From: a virus
IMG/VR virus record: IMGVR_UViG_3300009152_000117
Coordinates: 1-34,272 of that record
DNA: 34,272 nt
Reading direction: 5' to 3' (one strand)
Shown here one piece after another: positions 1 through 7,558 of the stretch (the first letter of the stretch is position 1; each line of letters begins with the position of its first letter). The position numbers were made by a program, and so were the translations under genes. The notes under the pieces were generated by a model, which searched no databases, had not been told where the DNA came from, and saw nothing but the letters and a program-made list of their open reading frames with translations.

Positions 1-1
1 A

Positions 2-1069
2 TATAATACTGATGCTACTAAGCAATATATGGGTTTTGCATTTGCTGGAAATTCAGATGTAATGTCTATTTTAGGAACAGGCAATGTCGGCATCGGTACG
101 ACAACCCCTTCTGCAAAATTGCACGTTATTAGCACCACCGAACAATTTAGGGCAGGATACGATGCTTCAAATTTCCTTTCTACGACAATAGATATAAGTG
201 GTAACGCAACCTTTTCACTGACAGGGACACTCCCAGAATTTAGTTTTACCTCTACATTAGGGGTATTTAAGTCAGGAATTAACGCTCAAGTTAAAATAGG
301 AACATCGGCTTCTATTTACAATACAATATTTTGCAATAGCACAGGAAGGATAACTCACGATATTGTAGGTGGTACAACCGCTCAGTTTCAGTTCAATAAG
401 TATATAGGGGTGATGATAGCACCTACCGCTCAATTAACATTGGGAGCAGGGTTACAAACCGCAGGAGGAGCGCCATTGAAATTCACTTCTCAAGCTTCGC
501 CACTTACAACGGTAGAGCAAGGGACAATGGAACTTGTAGGAAATTCCTTACAGTTCTCACAATTAGCAAAACGTAGAGGAGTGGCAATGTCACAAGACGT
601 AATCATAACCTCTACAACGGTTGGAAACACACTGACAGAATCTGCTACATTTATAACGGCCTCGCATGGTGCAAACTACCTTGAGGTAGGTAAAATGGAA
701 GAGATTAGACTTACAGGAACTTTACAGCAAACATCTTCGGGAGGTGGTATATTAACAATAAGGACGAAATACGCTGGTGCTACCATACTGACAACAGTTA
801 CTGTGACAGGGGATATCGCTGCTGGTACACCATTTGAAATAATCACATTTGCAACGTGCAGAAGTACAGGAGTGACAGGAACATTGCAAGTAAACTCTCG
901 CTTATGGATTGATGGAATTACAAATGCACCAGACGCTCAGGCACTTGTTACAATAGATACAACCACTGCACAAGATACAACGATAACCGCTCAGTGGTCA
1001 GTCGCTAACGCCTCAAACACAATGACCGTACAACAAGGTAGAGTGCTTTGTATAGAACCAAATAGATAA
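2..1069 (+). CDS. Tail fibre / adhesin, C-terminal part (5' end beyond window)
   Basis: This reads as the C-terminal part of a phage tail fibre, the part expected to contact the host surface. The reading frame is open from base 2; the first ATG (base 29) is probably internal. Near the start, GNVGIGTTTPSAKLHV is a signature common in fibre and S74-endosialidase-type proteins just before their C-terminal domains. The unit STTEQF-x2-YDASN...SGNATxxLTGT (about 131-230) recurs in the N-terminal fragment at the right edge of the window, which supports one repeat-containing adhesin. The C-terminal half is Thr/Ser-rich and beta-like. I see no clear S74 autoprotease dyad. The receptor is unknown. Confidence 0.75.
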   Translation, partial: YNTDATKQYMGFAFAGNSDVMSILGTGNVGIGTTTPSAKLHVISTTEQFRAGYDASNFLSTTIDISGNATFSLTGTLPEFSFTSTLGVFKSGINAQVKIGTSASIYNTIFCNSTGRITHDIVGGTTAQFQFNKYIGVMIAPTAQLTLGAGLQTAGGAPLKFTSQASPLTTVEQGTMELVGNSLQFSQLAKRRGVAMSQDVIITSTTVGNTLTESATFITASHGANYLEVGKMEEIRLTGTLQQTSSGGGILTIRTKYAGATILTTVTVTGDIAAGTPFEIITFATCRSTGVTGTLQVNSRLWIDGITNAPDAQALVTIDTTTAQDTTITAQWSVANASNTMTVQQGRVLCIEPNR

Positions 1070-1088
1070 TTTTTATTATATTTACAGT

Positions 1089-1367
1089 ATGGAACTTAAT
1101 TTTTCAGTCTCGAACTTAGACATTAAACAAGTTGAAGCAATGGCAATCATTCACGGATGGAAGCCCACAATCACAGTTGAGGAGGTAGAAACCCCTAACC
1201 CTATTGCAGCGGAAGAAATATTCGCTGAATATTTTAAAACTAAATGGGTAGCTATGCTTATCCATGAACTGACATTCCCTTTGATGGACACATTCGCAAA
1301 AGTGGACTTTGAAACATTGAAAACAACAACAAAAGATTCTTTATTAACAACTTTAACAATTATTTAG
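1089..1367 (+). CDS. Small protein of unknown function (92 aa)
   Basis: I do not recognise this 92-residue protein. It is acidic in the middle (EEVETPNPIAAEEIF) and has no signal peptide or membrane segment. It begins 19 bases after the fibre stop and is followed directly by another small ORF and the tape measure gene. That position is where siphophages often keep fibre-assembly or tail-accessory proteins. A fibre chaperone is a guess from position only. Confidence 0.6.
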   Translation: MELNFSVSNLDIKQVEAMAIIHGWKPTITVEEVETPNPIAAEEIFAEYFKTKWVAMLIHELTFPLMDTFAKVDFETLKTTTKDSLLTTLTII

Positions 1368-1369
1368 TT

Positions 1370-1549
1370 ATGCAACCCAAAACAGAAATCAACTTAGAAC
1401 CTCAAAAAGAGTACACGCTAATTTTAACCGGAAATGACATCGTGGCCTTATCACAAGCCATCCAAGAGTTGCCCGCTAAATTTGCCAATCCGTTAACGGC
1501 AAAGATTACAGAGCAGTTAGAACAAGCAACAAAAGAAGTAGAGAATTAA
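1370..1549 (+). CDS. Small protein of unknown function (59 aa)
   Basis: A short ORF of 59 residues lies between the 92-aa protein and the tape measure gene, beginning MQPKTEINLEPQKEY. It starts two bases after the preceding stop, is mildly amphipathic and ends in a charged helix-like stretch (ITEQLEQATKEVEN). The tight spacing, co-orientation and lack of a competing ORF make it likely to be translated. Similar short proteins before the tape measure are common in Bacteroidota phages. No function can be assigned. Confidence 0.55.
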   Translation: MQPKTEINLEPQKEYTLILTGNDIVALSQAIQELPAKFANPLTAKITEQLEQATKEVEN

Positions 1550-1575
1550 ATTTAATTTTTTAATCCCGTGAAATA

Positions 1576-3330
1576 ATGGCAGAAAAGGTAGATGTAGTAG
1601 TAGATATTAGCGTAAGTGCTAAAGATGCTGGGGCAAGTGTAAAGTCTATTAAGACTGAATTACGTGAAGCCAAGGCAGAAGCCATAGAGATGGCTCGTAG
1701 GTTTGGGGATTCAAGCGTACAAGCTACTAATGCTGCGAAAAAAGTAGCGGGATTAAAAGATGAAATTGAAGATTTAGGAATTAAAATAAAAGGAGTGAAC
1801 CCTGATAAGTTCGCTAGGCTTGCTTCAATGGGGCAAGGAGTCGCTCAAGGTTTCGTGGCTGCTCAAGGGGCTATGGCTCTTTTCGGAGGCGAATCGAAAG
1901 ACCTAGAGAAAACAATGATTAAGCTACAAGGTGCTATTGCATTGTCGCAAGGATTACAAGGACTCAAAGATACTCAACTTGCTTTCGGAGGATTAGGCAC
2001 AACTATAAAAGAGGGAGTTGTTAAGGCTTTCACTACCCTAAAAGGTGCCATTGCTGCCACGGGGATAGGTGTGCTTGTTATCTCGGTCGGTGCATTAGTA
2101 GCTAATTGGAAAGAGTTTTCATCTTACATCGAAAAAACATTCCCATCTCTTAAAAAAATAACTGATTTTTTCAATAACTTCAAGCAAATTGCAGCGGGAA
2201 CATTAGCATCTGTTGTAGAAGGATTTAAAATAATAGGTCAAGTTATTGGCGATATATTCTCAGGTGATTTCAGTAAGGCGATTGAAGATGCTAAAAGTTT
2301 AGGCGAAAGGACATCGGAAGCCTACAATAAAGCATTTGAAGAAAAAGACCGAGAACTTAAAATATTAGCATCGCTAAAAGATAGAAAATTTAAACTTGAC
2401 TTATTAGAAGCAGAAGGAAAGGACGTATCACAAGCAAGATTAAAAATGATGCGGGATGAATTAAGTATTATAGAAAAAGGAAGCGAAGAGTACAATACTA
2501 AACTTATTGAGATTGAAAAATTTAAGACCGACCTAAGAAATAAGGCAAATGAAGCAAAAGTAAAAGCAGATAAAGAAGCATCAGACAAAAAGAAAATAGC
2601 AGACGATAAAGCCCTCCAACTTCAACGGGATCAACTAGCCTTACAAAATGAAATGTTCGCTGCTTCCGACAAAGAGGATAAAGACAGACAGAAAGTAAAA
2701 GAAGATGAATTTGAAGCGAGCCTACTTCATGAATTTGATTTGCTTGAGCAGTCGTATCAAGCAAAGTCCGACCTTCGTAAAAAAGAAAAGAAAGATGAAG
2801 AAGATTTGCAAAAAGCAAAATTTCAATTCGTAAAAGAGTCACTAACTGCCATATCTGATTTAGTTTATATATTCGAGGGTAAAAGTGAAGAACAACATAA
2901 AAGAGCCTTTGAAATTCAAAAAGCATTATCAATAGCTCAGACAATTATAAGCACTATTGAATCGGCTCAGGCGGCTTACAAATCAGGTGTTACGAATCCA
3001 TTAGCATACCTAATACCAGGAGGAGGCCCAGCACTCGGTGCGATACAAGCAGCGATAGCAACAGTAGCAGGACTCGCACGTATCAAACAAATAAAATCTA
3101 CCACTTATCAATCTACCACTACCCCAACAAGCCCATCAATAGGAGGAGGTGTTAATCCTCCAACAACAGCAACGACCCCGCAACAACAAAGGAATATAGT
3201 TGGAAATGCAACGGGAAGCACTGGAACCCAAACTCAAACAAATGATATAAGAGTCTATGTTACTGAGGGTGATATAAGCAGAACTCAAGGGAGGGTTGGA
3301 GATATAAAAAGAAGGGCGGTAGTTCATTAA
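1576..3330 (+). CDS. Tail tape measure protein
   Basis: This sets tail length and is ejected with the DNA in siphophages. Visible features: an N-terminal coiled-coil region (KTELREAKAEAIEMARRFG), a hydrophobic segment near residues 157-178 (GAIAATGIGVLVISVGALVA), a long Lys/Glu-rich coiled coil about 235-420, and a C-terminal hydrophobic helix pair followed by a Thr/Pro/Gln-rich tail. The C-terminal pattern QKALSIAQTIISTIESAQAA...ALGAIQAAIATVAGLARIKQI is typical of Bacteroidota-phage tape measures. At 584 residues it predicts a fairly short tail by the usual length rule. Unusually, it lies just before the head genes rather than after the tail tube. Confidence 0.85.
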   Translation: MAEKVDVVVDISVSAKDAGASVKSIKTELREAKAEAIEMARRFGDSSVQATNAAKKVAGLKDEIEDLGIKIKGVNPDKFARLASMGQGVAQGFVAAQGAMALFGGESKDLEKTMIKLQGAIALSQGLQGLKDTQLAFGGLGTTIKEGVVKAFTTLKGAIAATGIGVLVISVGALVANWKEFSSYIEKTFPSLKKITDFFNNFKQIAAGTLASVVEGFKIIGQVIGDIFSGDFSKAIEDAKSLGERTSEAYNKAFEEKDRELKILASLKDRKFKLDLLEAEGKDVSQARLKMMRDELSIIEKGSEEYNTKLIEIEKFKTDLRNKANEAKVKADKEASDKKKIADDKALQLQRDQLALQNEMFAASDKEDKDRQKVKEDEFEASLLHEFDLLEQSYQAKSDLRKKEKKDEEDLQKAKFQFVKESLTAISDLVYIFEGKSEEQHKRAFEIQKALSIAQTIISTIESAQAAYKSGVTNPLAYLIPGGGPALGAIQAAIATVAGLARIKQIKSTTYQSTTTPTSPSIGGGVNPPTTATTPQQQRNIVGNATGSTGTQTQTNDIRVYVTEGDISRTQGRVGDIKRRAVVH

Positions 3331-3331
3331 A

Positions 3332-3365
3332 TTGCACTTTACACGTAAAAATACTATTATGTAAA
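3332..3365 (+). promoter_or_regulatory. Leader element TTGCAC...TACTATTA before the protease gene
   Basis: The gap before the protease gene holds TTG-N17-TACTATTA-N6-ATG. The gap before the next gene (3955-3987) has the same words at the same spacing, although the intervening bases differ. It could be a weak promoter (TTGCAC / TACTAT) or a shared translation leader. The evidence is only the repeated spacing. Confidence 0.35.
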
Positions 3366-3953
3366 ATGAGAGACTTACCAATTTATAAACTCAATATTTC
3401 AATGACCGATGAATCTTCGGGAGTTGAATTTGTCGCTCTCGTAGATAAGCCCGCTATTGATGAGATAGGATATGGAAGTGGACTATTCCTTAAATTTAGC
3501 GATGAAAAATATACTTTCAAGGCTACGGACGAAGAAAAACAAATTGTGTCGGGGCCTTTATTGGTTCCTGATGCACCCATCTACCGAAATGAAAAAGGGC
3601 AAGAGTTCTATGTAGAGTTTTCTAAAGAGTCAATATACAACATTATTAAAAAGTTCTTCAAGCAGGGTAATACTTCCAACGTTAATAAGATGCACGATGC
3701 TAAACAGATAGCACAAGACGTGTACATGATTGAGTCTTTTATAATTGACAGAAGTAAAATGTCCCCTCCAATAGGATTTGAAGATTTACCAGATGGGGCA
3801 TGGTTCGGTTCATATAAAGTAGATGATGCTACGATATGGAACGAAATTAAAGCGGGAAAATTCAAGGGGTTTTCTGTTGAAGGAATGTTTATCCCCGAAG
3901 GAATGAAAGATGCTGCCTTGATTTCTCAAATAGAGGCTATATTAAGAAGTTAA
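3366..3953 (+). CDS. XkdF-like prohead protease
   Basis: The 195-residue protein matches the XkdF family (putative phage serine protease) through its run of recognisable blocks: FVALVDKPAIDEIG near the start, QIVSGPLLVPDAPIYR about 60-75, a central YNIIKKFFKQGN...MHDA block, ESFIIDRSK, and the C-terminal GKFKGFSVEGMF. In the family it is thought to mature the prohead and usually sits just before scaffold and capsid genes, as here. I did not identify catalytic residues with confidence. The start follows a leader element shared with the next gene. Confidence 0.8.
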   Translation: MRDLPIYKLNISMTDESSGVEFVALVDKPAIDEIGYGSGLFLKFSDEKYTFKATDEEKQIVSGPLLVPDAPIYRNEKGQEFYVEFSKESIYNIIKKFFKQGNTSNVNKMHDAKQIAQDVYMIESFIIDRSKMSPPIGFEDLPDGAWFGSYKVDDATIWNEIKAGKFKGFSVEGMFIPEGMKDAALISQIEAILRS

Positions 3954-3954
3954 T

Positions 3955-3987
3955 TGCACACAACTATAATTTATACTATTACATATT
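3955..3987 (+). promoter_or_regulatory. Leader element TTGCAC...TACTATTA before the scaffold gene
   Basis: Second copy of the arrangement TTG-N17-TACTATTA-N6-ATG found at 3332-3365. Exact conservation of spacing with divergent filler suggests selection on the two boxes. Whether it acts in transcription or translation is not visible. Confidence 0.35.
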
Positions 3988-4575
3988 ATGAACCCATTTA
4001 AAGATAAATTAGACGCTATTAAATTACTTTTAGGAATTAAACTAGCAGAGGTTGATACTTCGGTTGAAGAGCCATCTACAACCACGGAGACAGAACAAAG
4101 CACCGCTACCGCTAAAGATGGAACGATTATAAAGTGGGATGGCGAACTTGCACAGGGGGTAGATATTTTCGTAGTTGGTCATACTGGACAAATGCCCGCA
4201 CCAGATGGAAATATCGAATTTGAAGATGGCACTATTGTCGCAGTTTCAGCGGGAAAAGTAACATCTATCACCGCTTCCGTAGCCCCTGAACAAAGTGTTA
4301 ACGATATGCCCGTGATGGCGAGTGTAGATTTAGAGCCTATCAACGCTGAAATTTTGGAACTGAGGGCTCAAATGGTCATACTTCAAAACAAAGCAAACGA
4401 GGTTAATGAGGCAAACAAATTAAGTTTCTCTAAAATCATTGAGTTGGTGGAACTTATGAACATAACTCCTGAGGTTAAGGCAGAGCCAATAGGAACCAAT
4501 TTTGGTAAGCAAGAGGAAAAACAAAATAGAATAAACGCTTTAGCAGCAGCGATAAAAAGTCTGCCAAAACGATAA
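3988..4575 (+). CDS. Probable capsid scaffolding protein
   Basis: The 195-residue protein lies between the protease and the major capsid gene, the usual scaffold position. It has a helical N-terminus, a Thr/Glu-rich linker, a compact beta-rich middle (TIIKWDGELAQGVDIFVVG, DGTIVAVSAGKVTSI), then a long predicted coiled coil (EILELRAQMVILQNKANEVNEANK) and a basic end (AAAIKSLPKR). A coiled coil ending in a basic helix is the classic capsid-binding layout of scaffold proteins. The beta-rich middle may instead mean a decoration or head-fibre role. Confidence 0.6.
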   Translation: MNPFKDKLDAIKLLLGIKLAEVDTSVEEPSTTTETEQSTATAKDGTIIKWDGELAQGVDIFVVGHTGQMPAPDGNIEFEDGTIVAVSAGKVTSITASVAPEQSVNDMPVMASVDLEPINAEILELRAQMVILQNKANEVNEANKLSFSKIIELVELMNITPEVKAEPIGTNFGKQEEKQNRINALAAAIKSLPKR

Positions 4576-4597
4576 CAAATTAAATCAAATTTAAAAC

Positions 4598-5527
4598 ATG
4601 GCATTTTCATTAGGAGGACTTACCGCTTACGTTAACGAACATAAGCTACCATTAATCACAGCTACCTTATTTGGTAGCAAAACAGGCTCAATTTTCACCC
4701 CTCAAACGGGTATTAAGTCGAGTGCTACAATTAACATCTTAGCTACATCAGCTCAATTCAAGGCGGCATCATGTACCTTCGCTGCTTCGGGAACTACCAC
4801 AGTAACTCAAAGAGTGCTTACTGTTGCCCCTATTCAAGTGATGGAGACATTATGTGTTAAAGACTTGAACGCTTACTATTTCAATACTCAGTTGAAGCCG
4901 GGTAATGACGCTACCGATGTACCATTCGAACAAATGTATTCAGAATTAAAAGCTGATGCGATTGCTAAACAATTAGAGATTGCATACTGGCAAGGAGTTA
5001 CAACATCATGGGACGCAAACTTAAAGCAATTCAACGGTTATATTTCATTGCTTGATACCGCTGCTGCTTCTGTTAACGGAAACCCAACAAACATCACCAC
5101 AGGAACGGGTATTGTTGCTGCAAACGTGATAGGTGTTTTTGATGGAGTATACGGTTTAATTCCCGCTCAAATTTTACGACAATCGGACGTTGCGATATTC
5201 TGCGGTACTGATGTATTCCGTATTTGGGCTGCTAAAATTGTGTCTACAAACTTGTATTCTTACAATGGCCAATCTGATAGCTCATTCGAGCTCACTTTAC
5301 CCGGCACAAACGTGAAGGTAATAGGTCTAGACGGATTGACAGGAACAAGCCGTATTTTCGCTGGACGTAAATCAAACTTCTACATTGGAGTAGATTTACT
5401 TTCTGAAGAAGAGCAATTCATGTTAATGCCTGACCAATACGGATTATCTTTGAATTTCTTAGCAGATTTCAAAGTGGGTGTACAGGTAGCATTCCCAGCA
5501 GAGGTAGTATCTTTTAAATTAGTATAA
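4598..5527 (+). CDS. Major capsid protein
   Basis: The 309-residue product, placed directly after protease and scaffold, is the best major capsid candidate. The N-terminal part has a Thr/Ala-rich beta stretch (FKAASCTFAASGTTTVTQRVLTV), and the central part contains YFNTQLKPGNDATDVPFEQMYSEL, a layout familiar from HK97-fold capsid proteins of Bacteroidota phages. The end (LLSEEEQFMLMPDQYGLSLNF...VAFPAEVVSF) also fits. The gene is followed by a short G5/C5 hairpin and T run, in keeping with a highly expressed structural gene. Confidence 0.85.
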   Translation: MAFSLGGLTAYVNEHKLPLITATLFGSKTGSIFTPQTGIKSSATINILATSAQFKAASCTFAASGTTTVTQRVLTVAPIQVMETLCVKDLNAYYFNTQLKPGNDATDVPFEQMYSELKADAIAKQLEIAYWQGVTTSWDANLKQFNGYISLLDTAAASVNGNPTNITTGTGIVAANVIGVFDGVYGLIPAQILRQSDVAIFCGTDVFRIWAAKIVSTNLYSYNGQSDSSFELTLPGTNVKVIGLDGLTGTSRIFAGRKSNFYIGVDLLSEEEQFMLMPDQYGLSLNFLADFKVGVQVAFPAEVVSFKLV

Positions 5528-5533
5528 ATTAAC

Positions 5534-5555
5534 GGGGGTGTAAAAGCCCCCTTTT
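5534..5555 (+). terminator. Short intrinsic terminator after capsid gene
   Basis: GGGGG (5534-5538) pairs with CCCCC (5547-5551) across an eight-base loop, followed by TTTT. The stem is short and the T run modest, so it may only attenuate read-through from the capsid gene into the tail-tube gene. Confidence 0.55.
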
Positions 5556-5576
5556 AAAAAACCCAAAAATATAAAT

Positions 5577-6092
5577 ATGGCTTGCTTACTGACAACATCA
5601 TTTGCACTCGATTGTAAGGACTCAATCGGAGGTGTGAAAAATATATGGGTTATTGCTAACACACAAAAAGGTACAATAACCAAAAGTGTAAGTGGTACTG
5701 TTACTGCTTGGGCTCCTACGGCAAACTCTATTTTCAAATATGAGTTAATAAAAAACACATCTATGCTTGAGGTTGATGCAACTGCTGACCCAGTAGCAGG
5801 AACGGTACACTATCCGGGAAAGTTGAACATCAAAATGCGTAAGATGGATGTCTACAAAAGAAACGAACTGAAACTACTTGCCCATAACTTACTTATATTC
5901 ATCGTCCTTGACAGGAACGGAGTGTATTATGTAGTAGGAGAAGATAGTGGATGTGATATGGTGATGGGCAAAGGATCAACAGGCACCGCAATGGGCGATT
6001 TTAATGGATATGATTTGGATTTCACCTTTGATGAACCCGATATGCCGTTAGTCCTTGCTGCTGGGGTTGCTGCATCTCTCGGATTAGTATAA
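5577..6092 (+). CDS. Probable major tail tube protein
   Basis: The 171-residue protein starts with LTTSFALDCKDSIGGVKNIWVI, a signature I associate with a family of abundant virion proteins in Bacteroidota phages. It continues with a beta-rich body and KMDVYKRNELKLLAHNLLIFIVLDRNGVYYVVGE. Its position after the capsid gene, its size and its beta content fit a tail tube monomer. A head-decoration or adaptor role is the main alternative. It is closed off by a strong terminator, so capsid and tube form the last part of one transcription unit. Confidence 0.55.
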   Translation: MACLLTTSFALDCKDSIGGVKNIWVIANTQKGTITKSVSGTVTAWAPTANSIFKYELIKNTSMLEVDATADPVAGTVHYPGKLNIKMRKMDVYKRNELKLLAHNLLIFIVLDRNGVYYVVGEDSGCDMVMGKGSTGTAMGDFNGYDLDFTFDEPDMPLVLAAGVAASLGLV

Positions 6093-6114
6093 GGGGTTGG
6101 ATTGATAATGAAAG

Positions 6115-6144
6115 AAGGGGTGCATTCGTGTATCCCTTTTTTTT
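6115..6144 (+). terminator. Strong intrinsic terminator with TTCG tetraloop
   Basis: AAGGGGTGCA (6115-6124) pairs with TGTATCCCTT (6129-6138), including G-T pairs, around a TTCG loop. A T-rich run follows. A ten-pair stem with a stable UUCG-type loop is a convincing rho-independent terminator for the capsid/tail-tube unit. Confidence 0.85.
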
Positions 6145-6145
6145 A

Positions 6146-6177
6146 TTTGTTTTATTGAAAAAAGATAATTAAATTTG
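6146..6177 (+). promoter_or_regulatory. Bacteroidota-type promoter (TTTG-N20-TAAATTTG)
   Basis: The -33 box TTTG (6146-6149) and -7 box TAAATTTG (6170-6177) are 20 bases apart, matching the Bacteroidota consensus TTTG/TAnnTTTG. The site lies directly behind the terminator. The gene's ATG comes five bases after the -7 box, so the transcript may be leaderless. The same geometry recurs at 21383-21414. Confidence 0.65.
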
Positions 6178-6182
6178 TTGAA

Positions 6183-6557
6183 ATGATACTATTAGTAAAA
6201 GGACAATCTAACATAATAACTCTTACCTTGAGTGAGAAATGTAGTTTACAATTACCTAATTTTCTTTTTTGGTTTCGCAATGAAATATCCAATGAAGAAG
6301 TTAGTTTAGTTCTTACCGACACATCTCAATTCACCGATCGTTACAATAGATTTACTTTCGTAGAGCCTACAAACGCATTACTAATGGAGGGCTTTTGGGA
6401 GTATGAAGTATATGAACAAGCGAGTGCAAGTAATACCGATAAGACACTTGCTTCGACGCTTGTAGAGAAAGGGAAAATTAAAGTAATAAACATCAATACT
6501 CCCGCTGCCCAAACGGTATATGATTCACAAACTAAAATTAAAAAAGTTTACGAATGA
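6183..6557 (+). CDS. Virion-associated protein of unknown role (124 aa)
   Basis: The protein begins MILLVKGQSNIITLTLSEK and continues with beta strands, aromatic residues (FLFWFRNE) and WEYEVYEQAS. I recognise this as a family frequent in Bacteroidota-phage structural modules, but its exact role is not established. It looks like an all-beta domain of about 120 residues. Initiation at the ATG five bases after the -7 box gives the full domain, so this start is preferred. It overlaps the following glycosyltransferase by an ATGA junction, so the two are probably coupled. Confidence 0.65.
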   Translation: MILLVKGQSNIITLTLSEKCSLQLPNFLFWFRNEISNEEVSLVLTDTSQFTDRYNRFTFVEPTNALLMEGFWEYEVYEQASASNTDKTLASTLVEKGKIKVININTPAAQTVYDSQTKIKKVYE

Positions 6558-7558
6558 TTTTACACCTAATCCCCGAAAATGTAGATGGCTGTGCATACCA
6601 TCGAATTCAAATACCAATGCACAATCTAAAAGGGTTCGACCTTGCTCAATCTACTGTCCTTGATGGGATAAGTGATGAAGATTTGAAAAAAGTTTCTTTG
6701 GTGATAATGAATAGGGACGGGTGTATCTCCGATATTGATAAGCAAATATCCCGACTGAAAAGATTTAAGATTCCTTTTGTTGTTGATGTAGACGATTTTT
6801 GGGAACTTGACAAACATCATATAATTCACAAAAACTATAAGGAGGTAGTATCATACCGTATCATTAAACTTTTAAAGGCTGCAACCGCAGTAACTACTAC
6901 CCATGCTAGACTTGCACGGAAGATAGACCGGTACAATAAAAATATAGTGATAGCACCTAATGCGCTTGATAAGGCTCAATCACAATGGCATGAAGTATAT
7001 AACGACCATCCTTCGCCCCGTTTCGGATGGGTTGGTGGAATACACCACGTAGAAGACATAAGGCTTCTATTACCTAGTTTTGCGAAGATTCACATGGAAG
7101 ATAAAATACATCTAGCTTTAGGGGGTTTCACCCCTAATGAAGTTTACATGGTTTTCAACTCATGGTTTTCCAACGGTGGGAAATACGGCAAATATAAATG
7201 TATCAATTCACAAGATGTTTACAATTACGGGAATATTTATAATTCTTTAGATGTTTGCCTTGTCCCCCTACTAGATACAAAATTTAACAACTGCAAATCT
7301 AATCTCAAACTACTTGAAGCGGGATTCAAAGGTAAGGCTGCCATAGTGAGTAGATGTGCCCCTTATACAGATGTCTTCACCGATAAAGATGTTTTATTCG
7401 CTGATGACTGGTATTCTGCCATAAATAAGTTGCACGAAAACCCAAATATGACTATTGATTTAAGGGACTCTCTCAATGAGAAGGTAAAAGATTTTGAGAT
7501 TAAAAAAGTAAATATAATTAGAGAGCAACTTTACACCACTATTTTACATGGAAAATAA
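6554..7558 (+). CDS. GT-B fold glycosyltransferase (GT4-like)
   Basis: The 334-residue protein resembles a GT-B glycosyltransferase. It has an N-terminal segment with ENVDGCAYHRIQIP, an inter-domain region (FVVDVDDFWEL, TTTHARLARKI, VIAPNALD), and a C-terminal domain starting at FGWVGGIHHVEDI. The donor-site motif KSNLKLLEAGFKGKAAIVS (about 249-267) corresponds to the conserved Glu region of GT4 enzymes. It sits between a structural gene and the portal, so the acceptor may be a virion protein. Glycosylation of modified DNA or host surface sugars cannot be excluded. It overlaps the portal start by 11 bases. Confidence 0.75.
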   Translation: MILHLIPENVDGCAYHRIQIPMHNLKGFDLAQSTVLDGISDEDLKKVSLVIMNRDGCISDIDKQISRLKRFKIPFVVDVDDFWELDKHHIIHKNYKEVVSYRIIKLLKAATAVTTTHARLARKIDRYNKNIVIAPNALDKAQSQWHEVYNDHPSPRFGWVGGIHHVEDIRLLLPSFAKIHMEDKIHLALGGFTPNEVYMVFNSWFSNGGKYGKYKCINSQDVYNYGNIYNSLDVCLVPLLDTKFNNCKSNLKLLEAGFKGKAAIVSRCAPYTDVFTDKDVLFADDWYSAINKLHENPNMTIDLRDSLNEKVKDFEIKKVNIIREQLYTTILHGK

